10,000 nt of DNA, taken from the NCBI GenBank assembly GCA_037447655.1, contig JBBHKE010002431.1, forward strand, positions 1 to 10,000, written 5' to 3'. The notes below the pieces were generated by a model, which was not told where the DNA came from, did not search any database, and worked only from the letters and a program-made list of their open reading frames with translations. Of this stretch, positions 6,602-10,000 are shown one piece after another. How positions within the stretch are numbered: the first letter of the stretch is position 1; each line of letters starts with the position of its first letter. The position numbers and the translations under genes were made by a program. This stretch comes from Zygnema cylindricum. Lineage: Eukaryota > Streptophyta > Zygnematophyceae > Zygnematales > Zygnemataceae.

Positions 6602-7075
6602 TAGTGTTGTGTATCGGCAAGAAATTTATCGCGATAAAACCGATGCCGATAGTTATCGGTTATCGAACAGTGAATGTTTCTGATATATCACTCCAAGACA
6701 GACAAATTATTTATCGGCGGTAAGTGGAAAAGAATATAGTACGCTGCATAATATAAATTTATAATATACTGTATTATATTATCACTGTATATAGCGTGGT
6801 ATGCCACGTATGACAATCTGTTCCATAATCTGTATAACGACTGAACGAAAGTTCAGTAAAACAAGATAAACGGACGGGGTGAACTGACAGATTTACGGTA
6901 TGAGCCGTACAATTATAGCGGATAGTTATCGGTACCGGTGTTATCCGGATGAAAAACCGATATTTTTATCGTGATAACACCGGCGTCAATATATCGTGCC
7001 AATATATTGATTATCGGCAAGCCAAATAAAGGTACAAATCAATTATGGACATAACCTTGCCGATACTCAACACTA
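6602..7075. mobile_element. hAT-like non-autonomous DNA transposon (474 bp) with 8-bp target duplication
   Basis: The left end TAGTGTTGTGTATCGGCAAG and the inverted right end TAGTGTTGAGTATCGGCAAG differ at one of 20 bases. Both sides are flanked by the perfect 8-bp repeat CTTTTTAC (6594-6601 and 7076-7083). An 8-bp duplication with short TIRs is characteristic of the hAT superfamily. Many copies of ATCGGT/ACCGAT lie just inside both ends (for example CGATGCCGATAGTTATCGGT at 6641-6660, and TTATCGGTACCGGTG near 6926), like the subterminal transposase-binding motifs of hAT elements. The centre is AT-rich and palindromic. There is no open frame for a transposase, so movement would need a transposase supplied from elsewhere. 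Confidence 0.9.
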
Positions 7076-7083
7076 CTTTTTAC

Positions 7084-7552
7084 GGCAAAGTATAAGAAGG
7101 AACTTGTAGTTGATGTAACATAGTTAGACAAGAGTAAATCACTTGCAGGATATACTGCTTTGTCGCATGTCATATAGGGTTGGCCTTAAAGGTTGAATCA
7201 GTTGTTGGATGTTGAGAGATTTCCGCCAGATTTTCGCGTCGCAGTATCAATTTTTTTTGGCATGTGAATGTTGGTCGTACCAGAAGATGGAATTCCTTTT
7301 TTCTTTCATAAGTTTTATCACACCAATGTCTGTACTTTAATTTATATAGCATTTTGGGCGTTCTGTCGATTAATTTACCTTAATTTCCATATTTATGGCA
7401 GCTCCATTGAAAACTATGCAAGAATTTCGTTTTAGCTTCCTTTTTGGTTTGGGGAAAGGAATGATGTATGAAGCATGAGAAGTGCTTCGAAAAAGCATTG
7501 ACAATCTTTTGACATTACGATTTTTTCTTATTATTGTAGTTCGCAGGGATAG
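7084..7552. other. Unassigned AT-rich DNA
   Basis: Only short open frames without recognisable motifs occur here on both strands. The right end has a T-rich stretch, TTTTTTCTTATTATTGTAG (7521-7539), that could act as a splice acceptor for the open frame that follows, although the first AG sites lead into stops in all frames. Confidence 0.35.
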
Positions 7553-7798
7553 TTTGATAAAACCCAAGTAATTTGTGATTTAATTGAAAGATGTACCATT
7601 CGAATGTTGCATTTAAAACTTGTTCAGAATAAAAACTCAAATTTCTCAGGACAAGGACAGAAAACGGAAGACAATGAGAAGTCAATGGGAACATCAAACA
7701 CTCTTCCAACAATCGATCCTTGGACGTTGGATTTGAGAAACTGGGCCACAAGGTTATCCAAGATTTCGAGAATTGGTTTCATCAAAGTGGAGTAATAA
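7553..7798 (+). CDS. Candidate terminal exon, unknown protein
   Basis: An 81-codon stretch is open from 7553 (just after a TAG at 7550-7552, which could also be the AG of a splice acceptor) to TAA at 7796-7798. It reads FDKTQVICDLIERCTIRMLH at its start and has NTLPTIDPWTLDLRNWATRL followed by SKISRIGFIKVE at its end. The first ATG is at 7604. The residue mix is protein-like and not low complexity, but I recognise no family. An overlapping minus-strand frame (7515-7751) is equally long, so the open state may be chance. The T-rich sequence before it supports a splice site only weakly. Confidence 0.22.
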
Positions 7799-7871
7799 TA
7801 ATAATTAAAAAAATTGAATGGGGTAATGTTCAAAGAAACGAATTTCTATGCGTCATGACTCCTATTTTGGT

Positions 7872-7906
7872 ACCAAGGAACCGAACCTAAGGTTCTGTTC
7901 CTTGGT
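7872..7906. other. Strong hairpin, 16-bp stem and 3-base loop
   Basis: ACCAAGGAACCGAACC (7872-7887) is followed by TAA and then GGTTCTGTTCCTTGGT (7891-7906). The arms pair at 15 of 16 positions. No flanking duplication or coding context explains it. A tiny foldback element or a small-RNA precursor tip are possibilities; neither is supported further. Confidence 0.7.
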
Positions 7907-7910
7907 CCAA

Positions 7911-8376
7911 GAACAAAGGTTGCTGACGGCTCTCAACTGCCGCCAAACTCTCTCGCTTTTTACTCTTTTTCTCACATTCTTTCTCGGTCTTAGTATATGT
8001 TTTGCCTTTTTCCGCTAAGAAAGTAAGGATTTTTTTTGTCAATTTCCTCCAAGAAGCAAAGGATTTTTTGTCTTTTTACCAAAATTGGGCCAACAGAAAA
8101 TCCTCTTTCATACAAAAAATTTGTAAAAACCATAAATCACATTACAATTTGCGTCTTCTTGAAACTTAGAATGTACTCCAGTTTGTTGTCTTCCTCTTTA
8201 CGACCCATCGCCATGACATTGCAACTCATCTTCAAACTTCACCTGAAATCCACTGGGGGTTTCCTCGCGAGGTGGTAAAACGTTGTTGCACGTGTCACAT
8301 GTGTCTGAAATTTTTTGCATGAGGAAGAGTACAGGCGACTTCTTTCCCTGCTAATTACGAGCATGTACAAAAAAAA
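7911..8376. other. Unassigned, pyrimidine-rich on the plus strand
   Basis: No recognised gene. A near-duplicate (AAGAAAGTAAGGATTTTTTT at 8017-8036 and AAGAAGCAAAGGATTTTTTG at 8051-8070) gives a short tandem of about 34 bases. On the minus strand a small open frame with two ATGs lies near 8226-8120 (MAMGRKEEDNKLEYILSF within it), preceded by CAG-GTGAAG, which could be a splice donor. It is too short to call a gene. Confidence 0.3.
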
Positions 8377-8407
8377 AATGAAGGGGTCTCGGGCGTCCCC
8401 TTTCATT
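8377..8407. other. Imperfect hairpin with a GC-rich loop
   Basis: AATGAAGGGG (8377-8386) pairs with CCCCTTTCATT (8397-8407) with one bulged base; the loop is TCTCGGGCGT. It follows a run of A. No terminator or element boundary can be assigned. Confidence 0.5.
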
Positions 8408-8498
8408 AATGGGTCCTTTGCAAAAGTCTACTTCGTCGTCGTCTCTCCCTTTCCCTCTAACTCTGCAACTCCTGTCTCTTTCCTTTTGGAATGAAATA

Positions 8499-8552
8499 CG
8501 ACAAAAATCGCGACCAAATTAGTGTTATTAACACTAATAACCATGAGCCGTG
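8499..8552. mobile_element. Possible collapsed member of the TA-flanked MITE family
   Basis: TTAGTGTTA (8519-8527) and TAACACTAA (8529-8537) form a perfect inverted repeat around one T. The right part continues AACACTAATAACCATGAGCCGTG and then TA (8553-8554), which resembles the right terminus of M2 and M3 (AACACTAATAGCGATTCA...). The left part (CGACAAAAATCGC, preceded by TA at 8497-8498) only loosely resembles a left terminus. It may be a member that has lost its whole interior. The left half is weak. Confidence 0.3.
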
Positions 8553-8843
8553 TAGTGAGATCAACAAAGGAAGATCCGAAATGCTTAACAAATAGATATA
8601 TGCATCAATCACTAGACATAGTCCACACCATATTGGGCGTCGAGCTTGGGATATATCACATTAAATTTCAAACTAATAGACATTAGATATTGGACATTTT
8701 TTCTTGAGTGTGTTTTTGTTCACTAAAGGAACCAACGTATGGGAGGAGAGGGCTTTCAAGAATACCAAAAACCAAAACTAACAGGAACAGGGTGAAAAGA
8801 GTAACCAAAAGAAAAAGAAAAAGAAACAAAAATAAATGTTTCA

Positions 8844-9014
8844 AAAAATACCACCGAGACATTCGTTTGGAGAATAAAATAGGCACTCGTCTTTTCCATC
8901 ACTATCCACAAGACAACCCGCGTTTTGAAAACCAAGATTTCGCAAAGTTTTCATCGCTTTTTTCCGTTCCAAATTACCATCTGGCATAATACTTCCGTGA
9001 AACTCCATCAAAAT
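8844..9014 (-). CDS. Candidate exon with strong splice acceptor, unknown protein
   Basis: On the minus strand TTATTTTACTATTTTTGCAG ends at 9015, a textbook pyrimidine-rich 3' splice site. From 9014 one frame is open for 57 codons to TGA at 8841-8843. It begins ILMEFHGSIMPDGNLERKKA and later has LRNLGFQNAGCLVDSDGKDE followed by CLFYSPNECLGG. Composition is that of a globular protein with charged and aromatic residues and three Cys. A possible donor, GGTG-GTATTT, lies at 8851-8846 and a T-rich tract follows, so the exon could continue into another. I do not recognise a family. The plus strand is also open here (8708-8989) but is Lys/Arg-rich low complexity in its first half. Confidence 0.35.
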
Positions 9015-9133
9015 CTGCAAAAATAGTAAAATAACACTCAAGAATATCAAAAGAAGCAAGAAAACACGTGCTAAAGTGGAAGCACAAAGACAAAAAAGAC
9101 AATAGAGAGGGCAAAACACAACTATACATATAT

Positions 9134-9169
9134 GAGGGAGGGAGGGAGGGAGGGAGGGAGAGAGGGAGG

Positions 9170-9213
<44 letters not shown>
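9134..9213 (+). repeat. GGGA / GA microsatellite
   Basis: Seven or so GAGG/GGGA steps (9134-9171) pass into a GA run (to about 9193) and then an interrupted GA run to 9213. On the minus strand it is a long pyrimidine tract lying about 120 bases upstream of the candidate splice acceptor at 9015. Open frames across it (Ser/Leu/Pro or Arg/Glu repeats) are artefacts of the repeat. Confidence 0.97.
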
Positions 9214-9728
9214 TGCATTAGTGGATGAACGTATATTTCGTGCCAAATAAGGAATGTGAAATAAAAACCCGACTAGTTTGTCCACAACCTTTCTTGTCTA
9301 CAACCAGTCAGTCCCAACACTTAATTAAGAGAAAATGCCTAAATCAGTACACAAAAAGTTGAATATAGTTTGGCTTAGTTTAATTACTATATGCAGGATC
9401 ATATATTACTATTTGGACTCCTTTCACCAACTGTTTCGAGGCACAAAAATGGCCAAAGGATAATATTACCATATGAAATCAAGATCCGTGCTCAATATAT
9501 GAAATCATAAATTTCAAACGTCTGTACTGGACAATGTCCCAAATCTACGTTTCCAATTCACTTACAAATTTCCGTAAAATCTCAAGAAGAATCACCTATA
9601 ATTGGTACAAAAAGCTAAAAGCAAGGAAGGGTGATTTAGTTCCCACCACCCTAAGTTTTCATATACCACAATGATACACACACTTCACAATAATTGTTAA
9701 CTTAGGACTCCGCATTTTTGTGCTTTCA
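9214..9728. other. Unassigned AT-rich DNA
   Basis: No open frame of useful length, no repeat family from elsewhere in the window and no RNA-gene motif is visible. If the minus-strand exon at 9014-8844 is real, this is intron or upstream sequence of that gene. Confidence 0.35.
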
Positions 9729-9729
9729 G

Positions 9730-9769
9730 TCAGTTTTTGCTTTCAAATTCCAGAGCTAAGGAGAAAGCT
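9730..9769 (+). other. Possible small exon bounded by splice signals
   Basis: TTTTTGTGCTTTCAG ends at 9729, a second acceptor-like TTTTTGCTTTCAAATTCCAG ends at 9753, and a full-consensus donor GTAAGTAT starts at 9770. The 40 bases between are open in two of three frames. There is no protein evidence, and the strand disagrees with the candidate exon at 9014-8844. Confidence 0.18.
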
Positions 9770-9780
9770 GTAAGTATATT

Positions 9781-10000
9781 CTCACCGACAGCATATTTAT
9801 GGCATAGACGGCCAAAGTTAACAAAACATTAACAAAAATTTCTTGAAAAAGTTAAGAATAATGTTTTCAAAAATTTGCGGCACGGTTCAAAGGAGAGCAA
9901 TGGGTCGCACTAAAACTACATACTAACGTCTCTACGACTCAGATTACATATTGACGCCTTCATCAAATTTGTCGTTTAAATATGTTTTACTAACATGTGT
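9781..10000. other. Unassigned AT-rich DNA
   Basis: Nothing identifiable on either strand to the window end. Confidence 0.3.

Noticed and set aside
6426-6620. Minus-strand frame resembling the one at 6039-6230 (LVKSD / FVKSD)
   Set aside because: The similarity comes from the diverged DNA repeats at 6181 and 6475, and both frames run into MITE or hAT termini; no independent coding evidence.
8708-8989. Plus-strand Lys/Arg-rich open frame
   Set aside because: Its first half is an A-rich simple tract, and the minus-strand exon candidate explains the open state of the second half better.
8841-9285. Long minus-strand frames rich in Leu/Ser/Pro across 9130-9215
   Set aside because: They are translations of the GGGA/GA microsatellite. 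Only the part downstream of the acceptor at 9015 looks like coding sequence.

Overview
The window is eukaryotic, AT-rich and dominated by transposable elements. Ty1/copia-type gag and pol motifs, several miniature inverted-repeat elements, a hAT-like element, and pyrimidine-tract/AG splice-acceptor signals around short coding-like islands suggest a plant nuclear genome, probably a land plant. I cannot name the species. I see no bacterial-type genes, no rRNA or tRNA, no CRISPR array, and no complete host gene.

Bases 1-5511 are a nest of decayed Ty1/copia retrotransposons. The apparent oldest layer is a minus-strand element ('copia-2'). Reading from right to left it shows gag with a CCHC zinc knuckle (about 4635-4231), a Pro/Ser/Tyr-rich gag-protease linker with an in-frame 36-codon tandem duplication (3884-4099), a degraded protease, the integrase zinc-binding region, the integrase core and the integrase C-terminal part (down to about 2683). 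A second, plus-strand element ('copia-1') contributes the end of RNase H, a stop codon, a polypurine tract and a 3' LTR (1181 to about 2590). A third piece, in minus orientation, is a nearly complete LTR (about 241-1180) that breaks the copia-1 RNase H, preceded by the start of another LTR (1-176). A fourth copy of the same LTR family (4641 to about 5511) interrupts the copia-2 gag. All coding parts are frameshifted or truncated, so no intact polyprotein remains.

Bases 5512-7083 hold short non-autonomous DNA transposons. Two 216-217 bp elements, and a third of 199 bp inside copia-1, share terminal inverted repeats beginning CACCGTG or close variants, and each is flanked by TA. A 474 bp hAT-like element lies at 6602-7075 with 20-bp inverted ends (one mismatch) and a perfect 8-bp target duplication, CTTTTTAC. 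A GC-rich coding-like island starts at 6060 behind a good splice acceptor.

Bases 7084-10000 are mostly unassigned AT-rich DNA. They contain an open plus-strand stretch (7553-7795), a strong 16-bp hairpin (7872-7906), a possible collapsed inverted-repeat element (8499-8552), a minus-strand coding-like exon behind a textbook acceptor (9014-8844), a GGGA/GA microsatellite (9134-9213) and isolated splice-like signals near 9729-9780. The possible exons have no recognised family and are given with low confidence. The clearest results are the nested copia structure, the TA-flanked family with one insertion that can be placed exactly inside a coding frame, and the hAT-like element with its exact target duplication.
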